This document shows positions 9,739-18,534 of a stretch of DNA of 64,000 bases, one piece after another. The stretch's first letter is position 1. Each line of letters starts with the position of its first letter. Below the pieces are notes generated by a model. It did no database searches. It worked only from the letters and a program-made list of their open reading frames with translations, and had not been told where the DNA came from. The stretch comes from UBA11986 sp963734955 (GTDB lineage: Bacteria > Bacteroidota > Ignavibacteria > UBA10030 > UBA6906), in assembly GCA_963734955.1 (NCBI GenBank), contig CAVTJO010000011.1, positions 62,001 to 126,000 on the forward strand. The letters run 5' to 3'. The position numbers and the translations under genes were made by a program.

Positions 9739-10347
9739 TTAGGATTTTCTGGGTTTCTCGGTGAGGCGTTTTCTCAGGCGGCTGAGTGATTCAGGCTCGA
9801 TACTGAGGTAGGAAGCAATATAATGAAGTGGAACGCGTTGAAAAAGCTGTGGTTGATCCTTCATGAGGAGAACATACTTCTCCTCGGGTGTCCCCAGCTT
9901 TGCCATAGAAAGCCGTTTCAATGTGGCGAAGTGGTTTCGCTGGACTTTCTCGTCATGGAAGGCCTTGTATTTCGGCAACTCCTCGCACACCCGCAGGAAA
10001 TTCTCTCGTGACAGGAGCAACAACTCGCTGTCTTCGAGAGCCTGGATGTAGAATATCGAAGGCTTTTCGAGGTGGAAGCTCTCCAGGTCGCCAATCCACC
10101 AATCCTCCAAAGCAAACTGGATGATGATCTCCTTTTCATTGTCGGCAATAATATATTGTCTGAGGCAACCGCTGTTCACGTATGCGGTTGCCCGCGAGAT
10201 ATCGCCTGCCTGAAGATAATGTTCTTTCTTCTTGATAATCCTCTTCTTCAGAAGACTACAATAGATTTCATACTCATCGGGGCTAAATCCAGCCTGACTC
10301 GTGAGAACGTTTCTTAGCCCGGGTCGTATGTGGTCTTCAGTTGCCAA
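9739..10347 (-). CDS. Crp/Fnr family transcriptional regulator
   Basis: A 202-aa protein with an N-terminal cyclic-nucleotide-binding-like beta-roll (residues about 30-120, including 'YVNSGCLRQYIIADNEKEI' and 'ALEDSELLLLSRENF') and a C-terminal winged helix ('LHYIASYLSIEPESLSRLRK'). This is the Bacteroidota-type Crp branch. It lacks the N-terminal cysteine cluster of oxygen-sensing FNR. Its target is unknown; the cupin gene downstream on the same strand is the nearest candidate. Confidence 0.85.
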   Translation of the reverse strand: MATEDHIRPGLRNVLTSQAGFSPDEYEIYCSLLKKRIIKKKEHYLQAGDISRATAYVNSGCLRQYIIADNEKEIIIQFALEDWWIGDLESFHLEKPSIFYIQALEDSELLLLSRENFLRVCEELPKYKAFHDEKVQRNHFATLKRLSMAKLGTPEEKYVLLMKDQPQLFQRVPLHYIASYLSIEPESLSRLRKRLTEKPRKS

Positions 10348-10491
10348 CAGGTAAACTGGGAATTGCGAGTGATATTCGTAGCAATGTATTACGGCAGAAC
10401 TACCAAGTCAAGCATCGGGTAGTGCCAAATACTCTTTCGTGGATTGTTGTGACTGGAGCGATGTTCCGGCCCTGTCACCACGCATTTACGA

Positions 10492-10800
10492 ACCCCGACT
10501 AACACCCACCGTACAACTCAAGAAATTGCCGATTCTAGATCGATTTCGTGAATTTCCTCCAGAGTTGTGCGCGCAAAAAAGGTCGGGTCGAGGCGACGCT
10601 ACAAATCACAACTCTGAAAGTTCGGGGTCGGACACCAGCAGTAAATCTATCTCGACAGAAGTTGTGCGCGTCCAAAAGTTTGGGTCGCTGGCACCCTACG
10701 ATTAAGGACCCCGACCTTTACCCCGGTACAACTCTGCCGATTCTAAACCGATTTCGTAAACTTCCTCCTGGGTTTTACGCGGCAGAAGTTCGGGTCGCCT
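10492..10800 (+). repeat. Cluster of three structured dispersed repeats
   Basis: Two family 1 copies (about 10492-10590 and 10703-10800) flank one family 2 copy (about 10612-10690). Family 1 runs CCCCGAC, GTACAACTC, CGATTCTA, CGATTTCGT, CTCC, GAGTTGTGCGC, GGTCGGGTC. GTACAACTC pairs with GAGTTGTGC as an outer stem, and the centre folds into a second stem (CGATT/AATCG). The second family 1 copy is degraded. The cluster fills the gap between the Crp gene and hipT; no protein gene is seen there. Confidence 0.65.
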
Positions 10801-10871
10801 ACGCTACCTCCTACAACAACTTCACCATGCGGACTCCAACGGGGTCCCGCCCCTTTCAGGCTGGAGTACAA

Positions 10872-11804
10872 TCAGGTTCTCACAAGGAGTATCTTGGCTC
10901 GCTCCAACAAAAGCTCATTGTACTTCCTCTTCGCCTTATCAGACAGGAAGCTCACTTTGATGATCGGGCCCCATGCATCAATGGCACCTCTTAGGCTTGT
11001 CATTACATCATCAACGACAGGCGTCGGCAAGCCGAGTCGTTCACGGCCAAAGTAGTCAATGAGGGTTGAACGGGAGAGATTTCGCTTCCTGCCGTCGATG
11101 GGGAGCGCGATCTCCTCTGAAACGTTTCCCATCGCAATGGTTGTGTTCAGAAGATCGTATCCAGGAGAAAGCTCATGTTTGCCCTCCCGCGCAATGAGGG
11201 AGAAGTTCTTGAGGTGCATATCCTCATTGCCGATGAGGTAGTTGAAGAGGGTGAGTCGGAAGAGTTTCACTTTTTCAACCAGCGGAAAGGTGCAGTACCG
11301 GTCGATAACGGATATCACCTGCTCCATACTGGAATCGTATTTCGTGTCTCGGCTCTTGCTCGCAAGCTGGGCAAAGTCCTCAACAAGAATCCTCCTTCGA
11401 CCTTCCCGATCAAACCGTTTAATGAAGTATGTGAGAGATTTGTCCTTAGAGTAAAGCAACCCATGAAGCGGTATCTCGATCCCGATCGATGCTGCAAGCC
11501 GCATCGACAGATCTTCATTCTGCGGAACTTCTGGATAGTTGCTTTGAGGCTTCAGTATGTATTCTCCGCCTACATCCACAATCTCAAAGGTACCTTGCTG
11601 CACATTGAGCCGGCAACTCAACTTTGGCTGCAATCCCTGAATCGACATCTTTGAGGCCCTGGCGACGGCCTCCTGCTGTTGCTCCTCGGCTGAATAGGGG
11701 AGTACCTCAAGGTCTTTCAGGCGTGGCGACAGAGACCGTAGCCCTCTCGCTGAGTAGTGGGACCCCTCGGGGATTTCTTCGTAGGTTATCAGACAGCGAT
11801 TCAT
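10872..11804 (-). CDS. hipT: HipT-type serine/threonine kinase toxin of a HipBST module
   Basis: A 310-aa HipA-like kinase that lacks HipA's own N-subdomain 1, which is encoded separately by the gene just upstream. It has the catalytic loop 'GNEDMHLKN' (D195), the metal-binding 'LSPGYDLLN' (D217) and a glycine-rich loop 'MSIQGLQPKLS' (S54-I55-Q56). In the characterised E. coli O127 HipT the equivalent loop is SIS with two autophosphorylated serines; here the second is Gln. Such kinases phosphorylate a tRNA synthetase (TrpS for E. coli HipT). The start overlaps the hipS stop (ATGA), and the order hipB-hipS-hipT matches tripartite modules. Confidence 0.85.
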   Translation of the reverse strand: MNRCLITYEEIPEGSHYSARGLRSLSPRLKDLEVLPYSAEEQQQEAVARASKMSIQGLQPKLSCRLNVQQGTFEIVDVGGEYILKPQSNYPEVPQNEDLSMRLAASIGIEIPLHGLLYSKDKSLTYFIKRFDREGRRRILVEDFAQLASKSRDTKYDSSMEQVISVIDRYCTFPLVEKVKLFRLTLFNYLIGNEDMHLKNFSLIAREGKHELSPGYDLLNTTIAMGNVSEEIALPIDGRKRNLSRSTLIDYFGRERLGLPTPVVDDVMTSLRGAIDAWGPIIKVSFLSDKAKRKYNELLLERAKILLVRT

Positions 11805-12112
11805 GGCATTTCTTTGACGGTAACTGCACCGACAAGGTCATCACCTACAGCAAGGAGCTGACCAAAGAAATCATCCTTATCGAGCTTCTTCTGGCGCAAG
11901 AGACCGTCCAACATCACTCCTTCCGGAAGAACACCTTCAAAGAAGGGTGGGAAGTGCTCGAATCTGAAATTATTTTGGGCGACGGGCATTGTCAACGAGA
12001 CCGGGTCGCCATGGTAGCCATGAAAATACTTGAACGCATACTCTGATCCGCGCTTGAGTTCCTCAAGCACTCCTGCCTCGACTCCGTTAACGAATACCTT
12101 AGCTCGTCTCAC
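11801..12112 (-). CDS. hipS: HipS-like antitoxin (HipA N-subdomain 1 as a separate protein)
   Basis: A 103-aa protein equal to the first subdomain of HipA: 'AKVFVNGVEAGVLEE' at the start, 'SLTMPV' in the middle and 'FFEGVLPEG' toward 'LLAVGDDLVGAVTV' at the end. In HipBST systems this separate protein, not HipB, neutralises the kinase. It overlaps hipB by 14 bases and hipT by 4, so the three are translated together. Length matches the E. coli O127 homologue (about 105 aa). Confidence 0.8.
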   Translation of the reverse strand: MRRAKVFVNGVEAGVLEELKRGSEYAFKYFHGYHGDPVSLTMPVAQNNFRFEHFPPFFEGVLPEGVMLDGLLRQKKLDKDDFFGQLLAVGDDLVGAVTVKEMP

Positions 12113-12344
12113 CGGGCACCTGCTTCATATATTCTTCCATTAAAGGGCTTTCAATCTTGATCGTGATGTTCAGTGCGTGAAGTATCTTTCCCAGTGTGTC
12201 AAGTTGGATTGATTTCTTCCCTTTCTCAAGATCGAAGACTGCTGTTTTGCCGATACCGGCCAACCTTGCCAGTTCTTGTTGGGTCAGGCCTGCTTTCTTT
12301 CTATGGTACCTGACTATTTCGCCTATCGCTCTGATCGAGTCCAT
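12099..12344 (-). CDS. hipB: HipB-like XRE-family DNA-binding protein
   Basis: An 81-aa protein with a Cro/CI helix-turn-helix ('GLTQQELARLAGIGKTAVFD', about residues 22-41), followed by 'LDTLGKILHALNITIKI'. It should repress the operon and may assist the HipS-HipT interaction. I chose the ATG at 12344; the longer frame to 12416 would run through the operator-like repeats and its added residues look non-coding. It is the first gene of hipBST. Confidence 0.8.
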   Translation of the reverse strand: MDSIRAIGEIVRYHRKKAGLTQQELARLAGIGKTAVFDLEKGKKSIQLDTLGKILHALNITIKIESPLMEEYMKQVPGETS

Positions 12345-12360
12345 TATTTTTACTGGTTTA

Positions 12361-12438
12361 GCGGTATCCAGGAAACAATTCAATCCAATAATACTGCTTT
12401 GGCGGTATTTTGTCAAGCATAATCTTGGTATAGCGGTA
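12361..12438. promoter_or_regulatory. hipBST operator: three GCGGTA motifs and a palindrome
   Basis: GCGGTA occurs at 12361, 12402 and 12433, spaced 41 and 31 bases, close to four and three helical turns. The middle copy is half of a near-perfect palindrome: AATACTGC (12390-12397), 4 bases, GCGGTATT (12402-12409). This is a likely binding region for HipB just upstream of its own start. Confidence 0.5.
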
Positions 12439-12495
12439 ATCTGAGTCGGTTGCGTTGATTTTTACTGCTATGGCAGGAAAATAAATGGCCGCAAA

Positions 12496-12596
12496 CTACG
12501 AACTATACCCACCGTACAACTCACGTAATTGTCGATTCTAAATCGATTTCGTAAATCTCCTCCAGAGTTGTGCGCGCAAAAAAGTTCGGGTCCCCG
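12496..12596 (+). repeat. Structured dispersed repeat, family 1
   Basis: GTACAACTC (outer stem), ACGTAATTGTCGATT, loop, AATCGATTTCGT, CTCCTCCA, GAGTTGTGCGCGC and 'AAGTTCGGGTC': the same plan as 10492-10590, placed just upstream of hipBST. From here to 13310 I see no supportable gene. A short minus-strand frame near 12750-12870 looks like the end of a lost protein but has no recognisable family. Confidence 0.6.
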
Positions 12597-13310
12597 CTAC
12601 CAGCAAAAGAGGGTAAACTGCTTTGAGAGAAGCGCATACCCTTCTTCTTTTCTGGGAGTTGGTACAAAATAGATACAAACTATTTGGACTACCCGGAATT
12701 CCGTAATCACGCTGCATCCCGTTCCTTTCTCCGGTCCCACGCAGCTCATGCAACATACATCTTGATCGCTGTGAGCGAGATTCGGGGGCGTGTCTTCTTG
12801 CAGATCTCAACGAGCTTGCTGTTCGGCTCCTTAATCCTTGACGCGGATTGTTTCTCGCACGTTCGTGTATGCACCTTTTACCAATTGTAGTGCCCTCCTG
12901 GGTATAGTATCAGGCTGTTAGTTAGTTGGTTTCACGAATTTCTTCTTGAGCTCTCCCAAGTCACCCGTTGGCTGTATTGCCAGATCTTTGCATCGGCGCC
13001 TCGGGTGAGTCTGACTGTTGCTGATTGTCTGAAAATAGGAGATCTGAAGGAGTGGACAAACCAAACCGACGTACAACAGCGAAGTCAACAGTCATGCTAT
13101 CCCACAAAATTGTGCAAGAGGCCATAGGGCGACCCTCCAACGATCCTATGTAACCCCGAAGTTCCTTTTCACCCGAAGTTTAATCCGTTGGGTTGGTTCT
13201 GGCTGCCTACTGTATTGAGAGTTCGAACCGTTGGGATCGAACGATAGGGAGCGGTTTCCCACGTACATTTGTCGAAGGTTGTATTGTCAAAATCACACAG
13301 AGAGGACACC

Positions 13311-15614
13311 ATGAAATCACGCAACAAGATCTTCGTTTTGGCGGCTCTTTTTGCCGCTATCGTTCGTTCTTCGCCCGGGCAGGAGCCGGGTCCGACAGGG
13401 ACGATCAACGGCATCATAACAGACTCGGAGTCCCGGCAACCCCTGCCGGGTGCAAACGTGATTCTGAAGGGAACACGGCTGGGCTCCACTTCCAATGCCG
13501 CCGGGAGATATGAAATCACCAAAGTCCCGGTGGGTACCCATACGGTTGTCTTCAGCTCCCTCGGCTATGAAAAGCTGTCGAAGACGGACGTCATCGTGAG
13601 CTCCGATCGAACTTCCAGTGTCAATGGAGATCTGAGACCATCACCAGTCGTCATTGACAGCGTTGTCGTCACAGCCGGCTATTTCTCGCGCATCGATGCC
13701 CAGCCGGTCAGCGCTGCCACGTTTTCCGCAGAAGAAATCCGTCGTCAGGCCGGCTCGGCCGGGGATATCAGTAGGGTCCTGTTCGGCCTGCCATCCCTGG
13801 CAAGGATCAATGACTCGAGAAACAGTCTCATTGTCCGTGGCGGAAGTCCCATGGAGAATGGTTTCTACCTGGACAACATCGAAATCCCTAACATCAATCA
13901 TTTCCCTGTGCAGGGTTCATCGGACGGTCCCATCGGACTGGTCAACGTGGAATTCGTCCGTGACGTGAATTTCTATTCGGGTGGATTTTCCCCCATGTAT
14001 GGCGACAGGCTCTCCTCCGTCATGGAAATGGCGTTTCGGGAAGGCAACCGCGACAGATTCCAGATGCAGATGGAGATGAGCATGCAGGGGCTGGGAACGG
14101 TGTTGGAAGGGCCTGTCGATAACGGGAAGGGTTCCTGGTTCCTTTCTGCACGACGCAGCTATCTTGACCTGATCTTTCATTCCATTGACTTCAACGGTCC
14201 CATCCCCGTCTACGGCGACCTCCAGGGCAAGTTTATCTATGATCTCTCAGACAAACACAAGCTCTCCATCGTCAGCCTCATGGCAACCGACAATATCTCA
14301 CAGACCAGGGAAGATGCCCTCAAGCAGAAGAACAGTATCTACCCGGACTACAGCTTGTTAAACAGCACAGTAGGAATGAACTGGCAATATCTCTGGAGTG
14401 AGAAAGGATATTCTGAGTTCTCATTAGCGCACACGATGATGAAGTCCGACGGAGACTACCACGAAACACTGACCGGATTCCATCTCCTGGATAACCAGTC
14501 GAATGAGCAGGAATACAAATTCCGGAACAACAACCACATCCGCTTTAACTCTTCACACGCGACTGACTTCGGAATGGATGCGAAATACCTGTCCACCACA
14601 GACACGCAGCTGTTTTCCGAATACACAGATCGACTGGGGAATCTCACCCCTCCCATGAAGGTGGATGCACGCATCAGGGCGGTGAAGGCAGGTGCGTTCC
14701 TGAGACACAACTGGAGGATTCTGGATGATCTCACGCTGGCCCCCGGCGCAAGGTTTGACTATTTCGAACTCAACAACCGCAGTCATGTTTCCCCACGTCT
14801 TTCTGCGACGTACGATCTCAGTGGTGTCACGTCGCTCACTGCCTCGGTCGGGCTCTTCTATCAGAACCTGCCCATCGTGCTTCTTGACCAGAAGGAAGAA
14901 TTCCGACAGCTCCGCGATCCCCGTGCGTATCACTATGTGCTCGGTCTCAGCCATCTTCTTACGGCGGACACCCGGCTCACGGCGGAAGTGTACGACAAGG
15001 AATACCGGGATTGTCCCATGGATCCCACCCAGGCCGAGCTCTTTGTTCTGGACGAATCGGTGGATGCAGGACTTTTCATGAACCATGAGCGTCTGACAGA
15101 CAACGGCCGGGCATTCAGCCGGGGGGTCGAGGTGATGGTTCAGAAGAAGCTGGCGGAGAATTTTTATGGCGTCGTTTCGGGCTCATACTTCCGATCGAGG
15201 TACCGGGATCTGAACGGCACCTGGAGAGACCGGTTGTACGACAACAAAATCACCGCGACCATCGAGGGGGGCTACATACCGAACGCAGATTGGGAGTTCA
15301 GTGCCCGGTGGCTCTTTGCCGGTGGAGCCCCATACACACCCTTTAACGAAGAGGCTTCCGCCAAACTCCACAGAGGTGTGTACGAGAGGACGAGTGTCAA
15401 TGAGAGCCGTCTCCCGAACTACCATTCCTTGAACGTTCGCGCAGACCGGAGGTTCCATTTCAGTACCTCCACACTCATTGTCTACCTCAGCGTCTGGAAC
15501 GCGTACGGCAGACAGAATGTCTCGAAGTACACCTGGAATGAGATCGATAACAAGAGAGAACCGGAAAAAATGTGGGGCACCTTCCCCGTGTTCGGGATCG
15601 AGTACAAATTCTAA
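13311..15614 (+). CDS. TonB-dependent outer-membrane receptor with carboxypeptidase-like N-domain
   Basis: A 767-aa protein starting at ATG 13311, preceded by AGAGGA. Residues 1-24 are a signal peptide ('KIFVLAALFAAIVRSSPGQ'). A carboxypeptidase-regulatory-like domain follows ('GTINGIITDSESRQPLPGAN', about 30-110), then a plug domain ('LIVRGGSPMENGFYLDNIEI' near 180-200) and a beta-barrel ending in an aromatic residue ('VFGIEYKF'). Such receptors import siderophores, vitamins or oligomers with TonB energy. There is no SusD partner. The convergent neighbour is a 7TM-AraC regulator that may sense the substrate; the ligand cannot be read from sequence. Confidence 0.85.
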   Translation: MKSRNKIFVLAALFAAIVRSSPGQEPGPTGTINGIITDSESRQPLPGANVILKGTRLGSTSNAAGRYEITKVPVGTHTVVFSSLGYEKLSKTDVIVSSDRTSSVNGDLRPSPVVIDSVVVTAGYFSRIDAQPVSAATFSAEEIRRQAGSAGDISRVLFGLPSLARINDSRNSLIVRGGSPMENGFYLDNIEIPNINHFPVQGSSDGPIGLVNVEFVRDVNFYSGGFSPMYGDRLSSVMEMAFREGNRDRFQMQMEMSMQGLGTVLEGPVDNGKGSWFLSARRSYLDLIFHSIDFNGPIPVYGDLQGKFIYDLSDKHKLSIVSLMATDNISQTREDALKQKNSIYPDYSLLNSTVGMNWQYLWSEKGYSEFSLAHTMMKSDGDYHETLTGFHLLDNQSNEQEYKFRNNNHIRFNSSHATDFGMDAKYLSTTDTQLFSEYTDRLGNLTPPMKVDARIRAVKAGAFLRHNWRILDDLTLAPGARFDYFELNNRSHVSPRLSATYDLSGVTSLTASVGLFYQNLPIVLLDQKEEFRQLRDPRAYHYVLGLSHLLTADTRLTAEVYDKEYRDCPMDPTQAELFVLDESVDAGLFMNHERLTDNGRAFSRGVEVMVQKKLAENFYGVVSGSYFRSRYRDLNGTWRDRLYDNKITATIEGGYIPNADWEFSARWLFAGGAPYTPFNEEASAKLHRGVYERTSVNESRLPNYHSLNVRADRRFHFSTSTLIVYLSVWNAYGRQNVSKYTWNEIDNKREPEKMWGTFPVFGIEYKF

Positions 15615-15626
15615 CCTATCACCGCG

Positions 15627-15713
15627 ATGAAGGAGAAGATCGCCTGGCTCATCAGCGGGTTTGCCGTGGCGCTGACTATTCTGTTCCTTCTTGCCGCGCT
15701 GCGCCTGTTGTAG
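15627..15713 (+). CDS. Possible 28-aa single-pass membrane peptide
   Basis: Starting 12 bases after the TonB-receptor stop, a short frame encodes 'MKEKIAW', then a hydrophobic stretch 'LISGFAVALTILFLLAALRL' and a stop. It has the shape of a single-pass membrane peptide with a charged N-terminus. There is no clear ribosome-binding site, and it overlaps the 3' end of the convergent AraC gene, so it could be chance. Translation by re-initiation after the receptor gene is possible. Confidence 0.3.
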   Translation: MKEKIAWLISGFAVALTILFLLAALRLL

Positions 15714-16869
15714 AACTGCCGGATGCCGGAGTGTGAGACTCTGTGAACCGGGAAGGAGTCATCCCGCTGTGTTTCTTGAAGATCGTGTTGAATGACGTTT
15801 TGGAGGTGAACCCGGAATCGAACGCAATGGAGAGGAGGCTGTATTTCGCGGCATCGCCGGCCTGCAGCCTTCGCTTCACCTCGTTCACGCGGTAGGAGTT
15901 CACGAAGTCATAGAAGCTCTGCTTCAGCCGGGTGTTCATGGTTTCCGAGAGATTGTGGGGCGACACGGAGATCGATTCCGCCAGCCCGGCCAGGGTGAGA
16001 TCTCCGCTCAGATATGGTTTGTCCTTCCCCATGCGTTCCTGCAGCCTGGTGAGGATCTCGTCGGCCGAAGAGTCACTGAGACCCGATTTCTCGTACTGGG
16101 GCTCTTTGGCCGTTTCTCTCCCCGTTTCCGTCACATCATCGCCTTTCGACTGTCGGAACACCTCCGGCTGATTCAGCCCCATATAGCCTATCGTATAGAT
16201 CAGGAGTGAAACACAGAAGTAGACTGCCGTGTTGAATCCCTGGGTCTGGAGATGAAGCACGCCGGAAACCAAGGCACCTATGATCACAATGGACCAGATG
16301 ATGGCAACGCCGATCGTGAGTGATCGGAGCCAGAGGAGGTTAATCCGGTCGATGTTTGAAAACACATCCCGTATGCGCCTGTTGTGCCGGGCAAGCATGC
16401 GAATGGTGAGAACGGTGTAGAGGAGGCCGTACAGAGGCAGGAGTTTTTCGATAACACTGAAACCCGGCGGCGGGTCCGTGTTCATTTGGCGGATGAACTC
16501 GATCTTTTCCGGTCCGGTAAGGAAGTAGACCCAGGATGAATACACCAGAATGACAAGGGCCGGAAGGAAATGGAGAGCGTCCTTCCGCTTCAGCTTCCGC
16601 CTTACGGTCGTCAACAGGAGAACATACAGGTAGAATAGAGGGCCATAAAGGAATGGGAAGACAAAGGTGATTCCCATCAGGTGGGGATATTCATAGTACA
16701 GAGTGTTGATATAGTAGACTGCCTGGAGGAGGTCCAGGGAAAGTGTGCCAACGAGCATGCAAAGAACGGCGTTCGCTGCGTGGTTCTGCTTCCGGATGAA
16801 CAGCAGAATCGCCAGAAGAAATCCCTGGACTGATGCCAGGAGGAAGATATGTGTGAAGACTGAGTTCAT
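15676..16869 (-). CDS. Membrane-bound AraC-family transcriptional regulator
   Basis: A 397-aa protein with about seven hydrophobic segments in residues 1-235 and a C-terminal AraC DNA-binding domain (about 275-375). The latter includes 'LTLAGLAESISVSPHNLSET' and 'LLSIAFDSGFTSKTSFNTIF', the two helix-turn-helix units. This 7TM-AraC layout, common in Bacteroidota, senses an extracellular or membrane signal directly. It converges on the TonB receptor with a small 3' overlap of a micro-ORF, suggesting that it regulates that receptor. Confidence 0.8.
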   Translation of the reverse strand: MNSVFTHIFLLASVQGFLLAILLFIRKQNHAANAVLCMLVGTLSLDLLQAVYYINTLYYEYPHLMGITFVFPFLYGPLFYLYVLLLTTVRRKLKRKDALHFLPALVILVYSSWVYFLTGPEKIEFIRQMNTDPPPGFSVIEKLLPLYGLLYTVLTIRMLARHNRRIRDVFSNIDRINLLWLRSLTIGVAIIWSIVIIGALVSGVLHLQTQGFNTAVYFCVSLLIYTIGYMGLNQPEVFRQSKGDDVTETGRETAKEPQYEKSGLSDSSADEILTRLQERMGKDKPYLSGDLTLAGLAESISVSPHNLSETMNTRLKQSFYDFVNSYRVNEVKRRLQAGDAAKYSLLSIAFDSGFTSKTSFNTIFKKHSGMTPSRFTESHTPASGSSTTGAARQEGTE

Positions 16870-17039
16870 TGTACGATGGTAGTAAACTGATCCACGAAAT
16901 CACGACACCAAATGCAGGTGGCGAGGAAAAGGGTTAAGAAAGTGTTGACACAGCGACACTTCGCGTGGTTCTTCCCCCAATCCAACATTGACAGTCGCTT
17001 GCGTAATGAAGGAAAAGACAAATTCACATGCTGCAGCAT

Positions 17040-17463
17040 TCATTCCGTCGCTCGCACCATCCATCAATACTGTCCTTGTGGGTCGGCGGGCGGTGGAGCC
17101 GTGATAGTGTCCACTGTCCCCGAAGGATACGTCCAAGGCCCGTCAGCCCACGTTGTCGAGGTAAAGAGTTGATACCTGGTTGGATCGGGCCCAAGGTCGG
17201 AAGCGGGTTCCCATTGGAATCGGAATGTCGTGCCAATTCGAAGCGTGTCGCCATCGCGTGGAGACAGCAACTGAAACGCATGAATCGCTCGGCCACCACC
17301 GCTTGCGGTGAAGAAGATAGCACCCGAATCTCCAACTGCGAAGCCGCAAGAGGTTATACACCATCAACGTCACGTGACCTTGCCGAACAATGACGAATGA
17401 AATCGTTGTACGCGGATTAAACGGATTCGGACGGTTCTGGTACAGTGAAAACTCCTTCGGCAA
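17040..17463 (-). pseudogene. Decayed secreted protein with T9SS sorting and Fn3-like pieces
   Basis: The minus strand shows 'LYQNRPNPFNPRTTISFVI', the start of a T9SS sorting domain, in one frame near 17463-17360. Another frame then reads 'LLSPRDGDTLRIGTTFRFQW' and an Fn3-like domain down to 17040, with an internal TGA in place of the expected Trp ('GQY*WMVRATE'). The sorting domain normally closes a protein, so finding it before the Fn3-like piece points to rearrangement plus decay. The rest of 16870-17517 shows no gene. Confidence 0.5.
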
Positions 17464-17517
17464 CTGACCGTCTCACCGGGGAGGTAGTTGTGTCTACCCC
17501 CTCTCCCTTTCCTTGTG

Positions 17518-18534
17518 CTACTCTAGGACAGGCTTAAGAAGTTGATCGAGCGTACGCTTCACCAGCACCGCCACCATACGCTTGCGATACGCCGCGGTTC
17601 CACCGATATTCGGCACAGGCTTCACGCTTGATGCTGCTTCCTCCGCAGCTTGCTCGATCAAAAGAGGCGTGACGTCCTTGCCTTCAAGAAGAGATTCTGC
17701 GCTCATGATTCTTACGGGTGCACTTTGTGTTGCACCAACATATATCCTCAGGTGTGTGAAGACCCGACCGTCTTCAACAACTCCCGCAATCCCTACATTC
17801 GCCAGAGGAAAATCCACCGATTGACGCGTTCGAATCTTGTCATGCGAGGAACGCAAGCCTTGTCGTGGTGCGGGAAGAATAATCCGGGTGAGAAGTTCGC
17901 CTGGAGCAAGATTCAGAAACCTTATTCCATCGTTCGCGTAAAACTCCGGCAGCGGCACAATTCGCTTGCCCTTCACGCTCTGTATTTCAACGGATGCATC
18001 AAGTGCCAGCAGTAACGGTGCCGAGTCGGATGAAGAGACCGCAGAGCATACTGCATTCCCGGGCGCAGCATTGCAGATACCGCCATCATCGTCCGTGGGG
18101 ACGTTCAGTTTGAGACAGCCGCCAAGCGAACCACGCCAGAACTCGGACTCGTTATAGAAGTAGCATCGCGTGTCGAGGCAGAGATTGCCACCAATTGTCG
18201 CCCTGTTACGGATGGCTGGGGTGGCTATCGAAAGGAGGGCTTTCGAAAGTGAAGGGTACGCGGCTTTCAGGACGTCAGACGATGCAACATCACTCAATGT
18301 CGCCATTGCTCCGATGCTGATCTCGCCACTAGGCAGAACGCTGATGTGTCGGAGTCCATCAACTCTGCCCGGCCAAACCAGTCTGCGGCCGATGTAAACC
18401 CCCTGTTTCATGTTCACAAGCAGGTCTGTACCACCCGCCATGATCTTCACGCCAAAACCGTTCGGACGAAGACTATCCAGAAGCTCCGGCATCGTCCTGG
18501 GCATGGCAACATCGAATGAGGGGAGTCGCATCAT
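17518..18534 (-). CDS. hcrB: 4-Hydroxybenzoyl-CoA reductase, FAD / extra [4Fe-4S] subunit
   Basis: A 338-aa FAD-binding subunit of the xanthine-oxidase family ('MAGGTDLLVNMKQG' and 'TPAIRNRATIGGNLCLD' bind FAD). It carries the insert special to 4-hydroxybenzoyl-CoA reductase: cysteines at 124, 140, 154 and 163 with spacings 16, 14 and 9. From memory, Thauera HcrB holds its extra [4Fe-4S] cluster with Cys122, 138, 146 and 155 (spacings 16, 8, 9). The enzyme removes the para-hydroxyl of 4-hydroxybenzoyl-CoA with reduced ferredoxin, giving benzoyl-CoA. The start overlaps the stop of the fused HcrC-HcrA gene upstream, so the complex is made from one message. Confidence 0.85.
   Translation of the reverse strand: MMRLPSFDVAMPRTMPELLDSLRPNGFGVKIMAGGTDLLVNMKQGVYIGRRLVWPGRVDGLRHISVLPSGEISIGAMATLSDVASSDVLKAAYPSLSKALLSIATPAIRNRATIGGNLCLDTRCYFYNESEFWRGSLGGCLKLNVPTDDDGGICNAAPGNAVCSAVSSSDSAPLLLALDASVEIQSVKGKRIVPLPEFYANDGIRFLNLAPGELLTRIILPAPRQGLRSSHDKIRTRQSVDFPLANVGIAGVVEDGRVFTHLRIYVGATQSAPVRIMSAESLLEGKDVTPLLIEQAAEEAASSVKPVPNIGGTAAYRKRMVAVLVKRTLDQLLKPVLE

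Noticed and set aside
9046..12596. Definite integron attC sites
   Set aside because: Fold is similar, but the core motifs deviate and no integrase is visible; kept only as a hypothesis.
12600..13310. Possible gene fragment on the minus strand near 12750-12870
   Set aside because: The frame has no start and no recognisable family.
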